The notes beneath the pieces were generated by a model. The model did not search any database and was not told where the DNA came from. It worked only from the letters and a program-made list of their open reading frames with translations. Of a stretch of DNA of 64,000 bases, positions 44,834 to 52,897 are shown piece by piece (within the stretch, counting starts at the first letter, position 1; each line of letters opens with the position of its first letter). A program made the translations under genes and the position numbers. Location of the stretch: contig NZ_BBWW01000001.1 in the NCBI RefSeq assembly GCF_001485215.1, positions 620,001-684,000 of the forward strand. Direction: 5' to 3'. This DNA is from Leptolyngbya sp. NIES-2104 (GTDB lineage: Bacteria > Cyanobacteriota > Cyanobacteriia > Leptolyngbyales > Leptolyngbyaceae).

Positions 44834-44995
44834 ACAAGTCTTTCCGCTTCGATTCGACCTCGCCCCGGAATGGAATTCGGGGCTAATCGTGCGAAGCCCA
44901 CTAAAGGGGGCTGAAGACGCATAAAGTCGAGGCTGACAGTCCTGCGCCGCTCTTCCGCGAATTCTATTTCGGGGCGAGTAAACAACGGAGCGAAG
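44834..44995. repeat. Degenerate large hairpin repeat, copy 3
   Basis: Outer arms CGCCCCGGAATGGAATTC and GAATTCTATTTCGGGGCG face each other. The left shoulder AAGTCTTTCCGCTTCGATT matches that of MITE copy 2, but the terminal inverted repeats are lost and the inner hairpins are decayed. It lies between the ParA-like and PhnD-like genes, which converge, and may serve as a terminator. Confidence 0.7.
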
Positions 44996-45026
44996 GAATT
45001 CATCGAACTAGCAATTCTAGACAGAG

Positions 45027-45902
45027 TTACTTGAACAATCGAACAGGCTTTTGCTGTAACAATGCGATACTTGCTTTAGTATCTCCCGGAAACATCGATC
45101 GCACTCGTTCAACTACAGAAATCATATATTGATAATCGGGAACTGGAGCATTTGTAATGTATCCAGCTTCTTCAGCCACGACCGAAGAAGCTTCGCTGAG
45201 AACCTGACGAACTCGCTCTTGAGCAGCGCGATCGAGCGTCGAATTTACTAAAATTGCTCCTGGTGGAACTTGATGTGAATCCGTGAATAACACTCGGAGC
45301 TTTGCTTGCGTCACGTGGCTTTTATAAGTCTCAAACTCTTCGAGTGACAGCGCTCCCACATCGGCTTTTCCTTGAGCGACTGTATCTAACACCGCTTTAG
45401 GAGTTGCCGAAAAGACTAGCTCAGCTAAAGTTAGCCCGTACAAGTTAAACAGCGGAAAGTAGAATCCGGTGGCTGAGCCAGGATTCCCGATCGCGACTGT
45501 CTTACCCGTGATCGCACTAATTTCCTGAATCGGGCTATCTTCCCGAACGACTAACGTCGATCGACGATTTTGTACACCGATCAGCGGAAATAATGGCACA
45601 TATTGATATTGTGAAATTGCGATCGCAGCTAAACCGGGGGGTGCGAAAACCAGCGACCAAGCCCGATGTTGCAGGCGATCGATTGCTAAATTTTCATTTA
45701 ATGCAGGTTCTAACACGATCAAAGCCTGCATTTTTTCGCTGAGATAGCGTTTGAAGCGATCGTATTGTTCGAGCGTTTTGCTACCTTCTTCATAGCTTAC
45801 GACTCCAACTGAAAGCGATCCGCTGCTCGAATTGGCTCCTGATTTTGCGGTGCAAGCGGAGAGTAACATGAAAGATAAAAATAAGCGGCGAGAAACTTTC
45901 AT
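45027..45902 (-). CDS. PhnD-like substrate-binding lipoprotein
   Basis: A 291-residue periplasmic binding protein of the phosphate/phosphite/phosphonate ABC family. It has a lipoprotein signal (RRLFLSFMLLSAC, lipobox LSAC) and the family blocks WSLVFAPPGLAAIAI, VVREDSPIQEI and TVAIGNPGSATGFYFP. No permease or ATPase gene is adjacent, so it may act as a sensor rather than a transporter subunit. The ATG at 45902 has GGAGG 8 bases upstream and is preferred to 45917. Confidence 0.87.
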   Translation of the reverse strand: MKVSRRLFLSFMLLSACTAKSGANSSSGSLSVGVVSYEEGSKTLEQYDRFKRYLSEKMQALIVLEPALNENLAIDRLQHRAWSLVFAPPGLAAIAISQYQYVPLFPLIGVQNRRSTLVVREDSPIQEISAITGKTVAIGNPGSATGFYFPLFNLYGLTLAELVFSATPKAVLDTVAQGKADVGALSLEEFETYKSHVTQAKLRVLFTDSHQVPPGAILVNSTLDRAAQERVRQVLSEASSVVAEEAGYITNAPVPDYQYMISVVERVRSMFPGDTKASIALLQQKPVRLFK

Positions 45903-46029
45903 CGCGATCGCCTCCATTGTCTAAATTATTGAGCTGTAAGCATTGCTTTCGTTCTCTACAGCGGATTCCTCTATGATGGCTATTTTCTCAAGCAAATTGC
46001 TCAAATCTCAATGTTTCTAAACACCAATC

Positions 46030-48570
46030 TTACAGCCAATTTCCAATTAAAACATAGTTGCTCCAAATATGAGGAGTCGTGTAGCCCGTTTTTTGAATCA
46101 AATTGAGTTGCGCTTGTCGAACGGCTTCGGCTTTGGTTGTTCCGGGTTGAGAGAGCGATCGATAAAACTGCGCCATAAATTCGGTGTTCGGTGCGTCTTG
46201 TGCTGTCCAAAGCGTTGATAAAACACTGCGGGTTCCGGTTCTTGCTGCCAGTCCTGCTAATCCCAAAACTGCGCGACTGTCGCCACGAGCGGTTTCACAA
46301 GCACTCAAAACTAGCAGTTCTAGAGGGCGAGATCCCGATCGACTGCTAATCTGTACGAGATCATGCAAGGTTTGGGTAGCAATGCGTTCTTTGTAGGCAA
46401 CCATATAAGTTTCTGTTGGGTCAGAACTAAACGTGCCGTGAGTTTTCCAGTGAATTGCAGAAAAATTGCTGTTTTGAAGCTGTTTGCGAATGTTTGGAAT
46501 GGTGAAAGCTTCATTAATCAGCGGTGGATTGGTTTTGACCGATTGAGCAATGCGATCGAGTTCTTCTCGAAGCTTGAGAATCGGTGGATAGTTCTTTCCG
46601 TCGATCGTCTGAGGAATGCCAACACCGCCGAGTGTGACTGCCAGAGCTTCCGGCGAGGATCTGGGTGTGAATACTTGAAGACGGGGTGCGATCGCGACTG
46701 CATATCCTTTCTCGATTAAGTGTTGCTTGCCATCATAAAGCACAGACATCGGAATATTGCGTAAAGCACCATCCAGCACAAAAACAAGCGTATTGATTGA
46801 ACTTCCTGCAAGTTGAGGTTCTAACGGTTTAATCATCCAATCGTAGACAGTTTTAGCGCTTGTTAGAACTTCTGGTGTTCGACCTGGAATCGCTAGGTTT
46901 TCTTGTAATGCTTGTAGTGTTGTTTCTGCTGTTCCTTTGGCGAGAGTGGTTTCATAATACACGAATTGATTGGAAGCTTGCGGAAATTGAGCAATCACAG
47001 CCAGACGTTCAGACGGTTGTGATGCTTGAAGTAGAATCGGATAGAGAATCAGAGCATTTGTATCCGAAATCTGATCGACTCGCTTGATGTTGCCTAAGGT
47101 ACACCCCAGATAGTTTTCAAGTTCTGCAATCTGAAGCGCATCAACGCTTTGTATTGCTTTTTGAAGTTGGGTCTGGCTCGGTTGTTGCTCTGAGGTTAAC
47201 AGCAGTTGAATAAACTCTCGGTATACAGGTTCAACATTATCGCGAAACGAAAATTGGACATCAGGATTGATTCTTAATAGATCGTTGCGAATCGATTGTA
47301 GAGACGCGATCGCAGTTTCATAAGCAGAGGTAGCAACTTTGCGATCGTTTTGATACTGTGCGAGTCGTCCGAGCTGCCATTCCCAACGATAGCGAATTTC
47401 AGGTGCTCGAATTGGTTCTAATTTGAGTAATGCTTTCTCAGTCAGCGATCGGGCTTCTGCCCATTGATGCGCTTGTTCGTAAAGATTTCCCAGTTGTCCG
47501 AGTGCGTAAGATTCGGCTCGACTGTCGTTTAACTGTTGTGCTTGTTTGATAGCAGAACTGAGAAATTGTGCAATTTCAATCGAATTTGACTTTGCTAAAC
47601 GCATCCAGTTTTCAGATAGATGAATGGCAGCATAAACCGTAATTCGACTTGGCGGTAATTGCCCGATCGCTTGTCGCAGTTTCGGTAATTGAACGATCGC
47701 TTTGTCTGATTGTGCTGTTTCAACGAGCAACGCGAATCGATTGAGTTGCGCCGATAGAGAATGATCTAAACTAATCGATTGTTCATAGTAATTCAAAGCG
47801 GTTCGTAAATGCGATCGCGCTTCAGAGCGTCCTAATGCCTGTAAACGTTCTGCAATAGCACGTTCAGTATTGCCTAACTCCAAGTAAATCGAGCTAATTT
47901 TTGCAGGTTTCTTAGCAAGCTTCAAGCTTTCTTGTAAGCGATCGCCCGAACGATTCAAATTACCAACCTGACGTAAAACGCTACCTAAATCCCGCAGCAC
48001 TGTCGCTTTCAATTCGATATCAGCCTGAGATTGAATCTGCTGATAAATTTGCTGTAGTAAGCTCTCAGCTTGCCGACTAAATCCCAAAGCTTGAAGCGCT
48101 TTTGCTTGATTGAGTTGAGCGATCGCAACTCCTCTAGAATTGTTAGCTTGAGCATACCCCTGAGCCGATTTTTGCCAAGCCGTTAAAGCGAGTTCTAATT
48201 GGCTATGCAACCAATAGAGCTTTCCTTGAGCATTTAAGGCTTTTGCGTAAACTTCAGACTGCTCTGGCGAAGAACTAACTTGAGCGAGAAGGTGAAAGCT
48301 TTGATTTAAGCTTTGTTCTGCAAGCTGTAACTGTCCGAGTTGTTGATAAGCGAGTGATAAATTATTTAGCGTGAGTGCTTGTCCTAGAACATTTTTTTGA
48401 TTTGCAAAATTCTGATTTGCTTGTTTCCAAAGTTGTATTGCCTCAGAAAAATTCTCGCGATCGTATTGTGTAATTCCTTGCTGAATCAACAACTGAGAAG
48501 AATTAGCAAGTTGAGGAACTGAGATTGCAATCATCAAACTTGCTAGAAAAATAATTAACCATCGCAACAT
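46030..48570 (-). CDS. TPR-CHAT protein (caspase-like peptidase), secreted or periplasmic
   Basis: An 846-residue protein: signal-like head (MLRWLIIFLASLMIAISVPQLA), about ten tetratricopeptide repeats (roughly 35-480) and a C-terminal CHAT domain. His711 in KTHGTF and Cys758 in LSACETARG form the caspase-like dyad, with LAARTGTRSVLSTLW following. The start at 48570 is set by AGGTGA upstream, 4 bp after the adhesin gene ends, so the two are one operon. CHAT proteins cut specific partner proteins in some characterised systems; the substrate here is unknown. Confidence 0.9.
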   Translation of the reverse strand: MLRWLIIFLASLMIAISVPQLANSSQLLIQQGITQYDRENFSEAIQLWKQANQNFANQKNVLGQALTLNNLSLAYQQLGQLQLAEQSLNQSFHLLAQVSSSPEQSEVYAKALNAQGKLYWLHSQLELALTAWQKSAQGYAQANNSRGVAIAQLNQAKALQALGFSRQAESLLQQIYQQIQSQADIELKATVLRDLGSVLRQVGNLNRSGDRLQESLKLAKKPAKISSIYLELGNTERAIAERLQALGRSEARSHLRTALNYYEQSISLDHSLSAQLNRFALLVETAQSDKAIVQLPKLRQAIGQLPPSRITVYAAIHLSENWMRLAKSNSIEIAQFLSSAIKQAQQLNDSRAESYALGQLGNLYEQAHQWAEARSLTEKALLKLEPIRAPEIRYRWEWQLGRLAQYQNDRKVATSAYETAIASLQSIRNDLLRINPDVQFSFRDNVEPVYREFIQLLLTSEQQPSQTQLQKAIQSVDALQIAELENYLGCTLGNIKRVDQISDTNALILYPILLQASQPSERLAVIAQFPQASNQFVYYETTLAKGTAETTLQALQENLAIPGRTPEVLTSAKTVYDWMIKPLEPQLAGSSINTLVFVLDGALRNIPMSVLYDGKQHLIEKGYAVAIAPRLQVFTPRSSPEALAVTLGGVGIPQTIDGKNYPPILKLREELDRIAQSVKTNPPLINEAFTIPNIRKQLQNSNFSAIHWKTHGTFSSDPTETYMVAYKERIATQTLHDLVQISSRSGSRPLELLVLSACETARGDSRAVLGLAGLAARTGTRSVLSTLWTAQDAPNTEFMAQFYRSLSQPGTTKAEAVRQAQLNLIQKTGYTTPHIWSNYVLIGNWL

Positions 48571-48574
48571 TGTC

Positions 48575-51121
48575 TCACCTCCGTCCACAGTGCCAGCGAT
48601 CGACTTGAGGAGCAACGAGGACAATTTCTCCTTGATCGTTTCGTTGCCATCCTTGAGCTTCGACAATCGGTGCATTGAGTTCGGCAAGCCACGATCGCGG
48701 AAGCTGCAAATCCTCCAAAATATCATTGCTACTGTTCGGATCAGTCGGTAGAGGAGCAACTCCGCCCCGTCCCGTCTGATAGAATTCACTTCGATTTGCT
48801 TGAGATGTTCCTTCTGAAGAACAATCGATCGCAACGAATCGAGACGCATCAATGATATCGGTTGGAAGTTCTACTAATCCTCGATTGAGATCCACATCAG
48901 GAGTTGCGATCGCAATATTTCCTGCAATGCCAAAATCAGAACTTGCAGTGATATCACTCAGAGCAGTTAAACGCGGACGAAATTCAACGCCAAAGAGACC
49001 TTGTGCGGTGATATCGACTCGACCGCCACTCCCTACGATCGCATTCGCAGTAATATCACTATTCTCATTTGGAACTGTAACAATTAAACCACCGTTGAAA
49101 GTAATGTTGCCGCCGCTCGCATTCTCACTCGCATTCGTTGTAATTTTACTCTCTCGCCGCAGAACTAACAGCGGAGTAGTGAGTGTAATGTTTCCGCGTC
49201 CAGCATTGGTATTTGAGCGAATTCGAGCATCATCGGTCAAGTGAATCTCAGAGTTGGCTTGAATCTCAATATTTCCAGCACTGGCTGTTCTTCCGATCGC
49301 TGTTCCACCACTGGTCGCTGTGATTAACCCTCGATCGGCAAGTCGTAGGCGATCGACATTCAAGACAATTCCGCCTGCATTGCCGCTCGACTCTGAGCCT
49401 GCTTCAGTGGCAACGAAACTAGGTAGATCTGTGATTGAATTGAAGCCAGCAATCTCTACTGATCGTGCCCGTATCGTCACATCGCCGCTTGTCCCGGTGC
49501 CAAACGTTCGAGTTGCAATCCGTCCGCCATTCAAGACGCGCAATGTTCCAGTCTCGATCGTGATATTGCCTGCATTCCCGGTTGCATTAGTATTGGCTTG
49601 AGCACCAAACGAACTTGAAAAGCCACTGATCGGATCGAAGCCGATAATGTCGATCGCTTGTGCCCGAACCGTTAAATCGCCACCATTCCCGGCTCCAACC
49701 GTGTTCGCAGAGAGCAATCCACCATTTAATATCCGCAAGGTTTTAGTATCAATGGTCAAGTTGCCTGCATTTCCGCTTGAACGAGGTCGCGCTTCAGCAG
49801 AGATAAAACTCGGACTTTCGTCCGGTGCATAAAAGTCAGTGATGTCGATCGCTTGTGCCCGGATAGTTAAATTGCCGCCGTTTCCCGTTCCGAAAGTTCT
49901 AGTTGAAACAAATCCATTCTCTGCAACCCGTAAGGTTTGAGTGTCGATCGTCAAGTTGCCTGCGTTTCCAGTTGAACTCTGTCTCGCTTCAGCCGCCAAG
50001 GTGCTAGAAGCATTCGTTTGGGACGCAAAGCCAGTGACTTCCATCGATCGTGTCCGGACAGTTAAATCACCCCCATCGCCCGCGCCGAAGGTTCTAGCTG
50101 AGACTCGTCCACCATCTGTGACTCGTAGCGTTTCGGTTTCGATCGTCAAGTTGCCCCCCTTGCCTGTTGAACCTCGACTCGCTTCAGCCGCGATCGCACT
50201 AGAATCAGTCATATCCTCCGGATTCACGCCACTCACTTCGACTAGCTCTGATGCACGAACAATCAAATCTTTTCCCGCTTGCGTCCCTTCTGTGATGGTT
50301 GCCATTTGAGATCCTTCTGTCAGATGAATCCGCCGACCTTGAACTTGGATACTACCGCCACCGCTGCCGCTCGTATCGACCCGCGCCGCTTGAACGAGTT
50401 GAATATCTTGGAACTGTTGAACTGCTTGATAGTTCAGTTTCAAGCTGGAATCGATCGATACATCACTCTCTGATGCAATACTTCCTAGCTCAACGTGTCC
50501 TGCTTCTGCGATTAACTTACCCCTCTCTAGTGCGACTCCATCGCCGACCAGTGCAAGAGTTTGTTCGGGCTTAACCTCAAGGCGACCTTGCACAAGAATG
50601 CTTCCTGGATTGTTGCCAGATTGCAGTCCGATTGGCGCACTGATTGTAAGAAGCGGTGGAGCTTGGGGATCAGTGGCAGAGAAGGCGAATCCATTGTCGA
50701 ATACAATGCGATCGACAGTGCTAACAACAAATGAACCGCCCAGATCTAACCGAGCATTCGCACCAAAAATCATCCCATTCGGATTGAGCAAAAATAGATT
50801 CGCTGTGCCATTTGTTTGAATCAGTCCATCAATGTTAGAAATCGTTCCTCCTGTGACCCGTGTAAAAATGTTTTGAACTTCGATCGCATTGTTAAACGAT
50901 GCGGTTCCACCTGTGGGAACTGAAAATTCACGAAAGCTGTGAAATAAATTATTATCTCGAATCGTTCCACCCTCGATCGTGCAAGTTGTACAGCCTGCTT
51001 CCACGCGGGAATTTACAGGCAACGTGCTATCTGGCACAATCTGGGCGTTGACTGCATCGGTAGCAATCAGACAAAAGAGCAGACCTCCTAACCTTCCAAG
51101 CGATCGTGGAATTCGGTTCAT
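48575..51121 (-). CDS. Filamentous-haemagglutinin-type two-partner-secretion exoprotein
   Basis: An 848-residue protein with a signal peptide (LGGLLFCLIATDAVNA) and the TPS secretion domain: NLFHSFREFSVPTGG, IEVQNIFTRVTGG and LFLLNPNGMIFGANA. Then five or six copies of a roughly 50-residue beta-helix unit (GGDLTVRT..., AGNLTIDTQTLRV...) occur about 250-550. The tail is Gln/Asn-rich. No TpsB pore gene is in the window. It lies directly upstream of the TPR-CHAT gene and may be its partner or substrate. Confidence 0.9.
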   Translation of the reverse strand: MNRIPRSLGRLGGLLFCLIATDAVNAQIVPDSTLPVNSRVEAGCTTCTIEGGTIRDNNLFHSFREFSVPTGGTASFNNAIEVQNIFTRVTGGTISNIDGLIQTNGTANLFLLNPNGMIFGANARLDLGGSFVVSTVDRIVFDNGFAFSATDPQAPPLLTISAPIGLQSGNNPGSILVQGRLEVKPEQTLALVGDGVALERGKLIAEAGHVELGSIASESDVSIDSSLKLNYQAVQQFQDIQLVQAARVDTSGSGGGSIQVQGRRIHLTEGSQMATITEGTQAGKDLIVRASELVEVSGVNPEDMTDSSAIAAEASRGSTGKGGNLTIETETLRVTDGGRVSARTFGAGDGGDLTVRTRSMEVTGFASQTNASSTLAAEARQSSTGNAGNLTIDTQTLRVAENGFVSTRTFGTGNGGNLTIRAQAIDITDFYAPDESPSFISAEARPRSSGNAGNLTIDTKTLRILNGGLLSANTVGAGNGGDLTVRAQAIDIIGFDPISGFSSSFGAQANTNATGNAGNITIETGTLRVLNGGRIATRTFGTGTSGDVTIRARSVEIAGFNSITDLPSFVATEAGSESSGNAGGIVLNVDRLRLADRGLITATSGGTAIGRTASAGNIEIQANSEIHLTDDARIRSNTNAGRGNITLTTPLLVLRRESKITTNASENASGGNITFNGGLIVTVPNENSDITANAIVGSGGRVDITAQGLFGVEFRPRLTALSDITASSDFGIAGNIAIATPDVDLNRGLVELPTDIIDASRFVAIDCSSEGTSQANRSEFYQTGRGGVAPLPTDPNSSNDILEDLQLPRSWLAELNAPIVEAQGWQRNDQGEIVLVAPQVDRWHCGRR

Positions 51122-51284
51122 AGGCAATGCGGAATTCTTTAACTAGCAATCTTGAAAACTTCGATCGCAGAAGTCAAGCCCGCAATGTTACGAATTATGC
51201 TGCAAAATCATTGAGTCTTTTCTGAAATTCATTGTTTCAATTGAGCTTTAGAACATTGTGAACAGATTTAACAAAAAACCGTTT

Positions 51285-52058
51285 TTATTTCGCTGATTGT
51301 CTAGCTTCAAGCCGAGGTACAGATCGAACCTCAGTTGTCTGATCACCTCTAAACATCGAATTTGCATAGATCGCAAGCTGCGATCGATTTCGCAAATTCA
51401 GCCGATTGAGGATACTCGTAACATGGCTTTTCACAGTGCCCTCAGTAATGTACAGTTTTTGTGCAATCTCGCGATTCGTAGCACCGATTCCAATCAAGCA
51501 CAATACGTCTTGTTCTCGTGCGGTCAATCCTGAAAGATTTGTTCGGGTAAGTTCGTTGACTGAAGTCACCGGAGCAGCGATCGACAATTTATCAAAGATA
51601 CCCGGAGCGAATTGAGTATATCCTTGATGCACCACTCGAATCGCATCGGCTAATTCTTTTGCTGACATATCTTTTAGCAGATAGCCTCGCGCTCCGGCTC
51701 TCATTGTTGCTGCGATATAAGCATCATCATCATAAGTACTCAGGACTAGAACTTTGACATTGGGAAAATTCTGAGTCATCAACTGGGTTGCTACTCGTCC
51801 ATCCATTTCTGGCATTCGGGTATCCATTAAAACCACATCAGGCTGGAGTTCTGCTACAAGTTCCAGCGCAATTCTGCCATTCTCCACATCCCCAACCACT
51901 TGAAAATCTGGTTCTAGTTCTAACATTGCCCTGAGTCCTCGACGAATCAGACTCTGGGCATCTACCAGCAATAAACGAATCATCGGAAATTCTGTGCTTG
52001 TCATCGATTGCGGCTCTCTTGGGTAAACAATGGAAGCTGTCAACGATTGAGACTTCAT
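51285..52058 (-). CDS. NarL/LuxR-family response regulator (copy A)
   Basis: A 257-residue regulator with a receiver domain (LLLVDAQSLIRRGLRAMLE, phospho-acceptor Asp in VVLMDTRMPEMDG, Lys in LLKDMSAKELA) and a LuxR-type helix-turn-helix (LTAREQDVLCLIGIGATNREIAQKLYITEGTVKSHV). The second residue of the usual acidic DD pair is changed (VDAQ). AGGA lies 9 bases before ATG 52058. It is closely related to the regulator at 57227-57925 and lies inside the CHAT cluster. Confidence 0.93.
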   Translation of the reverse strand: MKSQSLTASIVYPREPQSMTSTEFPMIRLLLVDAQSLIRRGLRAMLELEPDFQVVGDVENGRIALELVAELQPDVVLMDTRMPEMDGRVATQLMTQNFPNVKVLVLSTYDDDAYIAATMRAGARGYLLKDMSAKELADAIRVVHQGYTQFAPGIFDKLSIAAPVTSVNELTRTNLSGLTAREQDVLCLIGIGATNREIAQKLYITEGTVKSHVTSILNRLNLRNRSQLAIYANSMFRGDQTTEVRSVPRLEARQSAK

Positions 52059-52171
52059 AAAGCAATGTCCTAGCTGAAATGAACAGAATGTTGATTCATG
52101 AGCAGCTTGCTACACCTCATGAGTCATTCGGCAACAGCAACCCGAAATTTTGCGATCGCGCCAAGATTGAA

Positions 52172-52894
52172 TTATTTCGTTACAGGTTTCGCGTGTTCGG
52201 TTTTGTCCTTGAGAACAATCACTGAACCTAGTAAAGGCTCTTGAGCAAGATGCTCAGCATCAATTGTTTGTAGCAAAGTACGCCACTGAGTTCTCAGTTG
52301 TGGATTCTGCGGCGATGTTTGCAATTGACCTGCAACTTGTGCGATCGCATCATACCAAATGTCTGAAGTCGCAGCATTGATTTGACGCTGCCGCTCTGGA
52401 GTGAGTCCGGTTCGCTGAATAAATCCATGTAGGGTTAAATCAGGCTGTCTACCGCTGCCATTGCGACAATAAAGCTGAAAATACCAGTGATAGTATTTGC
52501 CTGGTTCAATTTCCGGTTGCGATGGCAGCGTAACACTCACGATACCTGGAGTTTTTGGCAAGGTAAAGCGAACAGTATGCAATCGCTGTTGTTCTTTTGG
52601 ATACGCAAGAAGAGAGAATTCACCGGATTGAATTTGATCCGATCCGAAGGGGATGTAAAAGAAAATTGTGGGCTGATTGGTAGTCGTCAAGACCGGATTT
52701 TTGACGGGAATCAATGCTCGCATTCGATTACTTTCCGAGGTGCAAGCTGAACGAGTCGCGGGATCAAGTCCGCCGCCTGGTTGAGTGCCATTCGGAGGCG
52801 GATCACTCGGCGGAGCAGGTGGACGTTGACTAATTGCGCGATCGACAGTCGCAGCAATCAGAATTAGGGGAGCGATCCATTTGAAGTAGCGCAT
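52172..52894 (-). CDS. DUF928 secreted protein
   Basis: A 240-residue protein with a signal peptide (FKWIAPLILIAATVDRAIS), a Pro/Gly-rich linker (PPAPPSDPPPNGTQPGGG) and the DUF928 domain: RALIPVKNPVLTTTNQPTIFFYIPFGSDQIQSGEFSLL, GKYYHWYFQLYCRNGS, and LTPERQRQINAATSDIWYDAIAQVA. Such proteins co-occur with CHAT and TPR genes in cyanobacteria, as I recall, but have no known activity. The gene starts 3 bp after the CHASE2-CHAT stop. Confidence 0.88.
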   Translation of the reverse strand: MRYFKWIAPLILIAATVDRAISQRPPAPPSDPPPNGTQPGGGLDPATRSACTSESNRMRALIPVKNPVLTTTNQPTIFFYIPFGSDQIQSGEFSLLAYPKEQQRLHTVRFTLPKTPGIVSVTLPSQPEIEPGKYYHWYFQLYCRNGSGRQPDLTLHGFIQRTGLTPERQRQINAATSDIWYDAIAQVAGQLQTSPQNPQLRTQWRTLLQTIDAEHLAQEPLLGSVIVLKDKTEHAKPVTK

Positions 52895-52897
52895 CGT

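Noticed and set aside
49320-50310. Regularly spaced similar DNA blocks resembling a repeat array or CRISPR
   Set aside because: The blocks are about 150 bp apart, diverged, and in frame within the exoprotein; they code for repeated beta-helix units.
48852-50574. Several plus-strand open frames of 60-130 codons opposite the haemagglutinin gene
   Set aside because: They are antisense shadows of the repetitive GG-rich beta-helix codons and show no family pattern or ribosome-binding sites.
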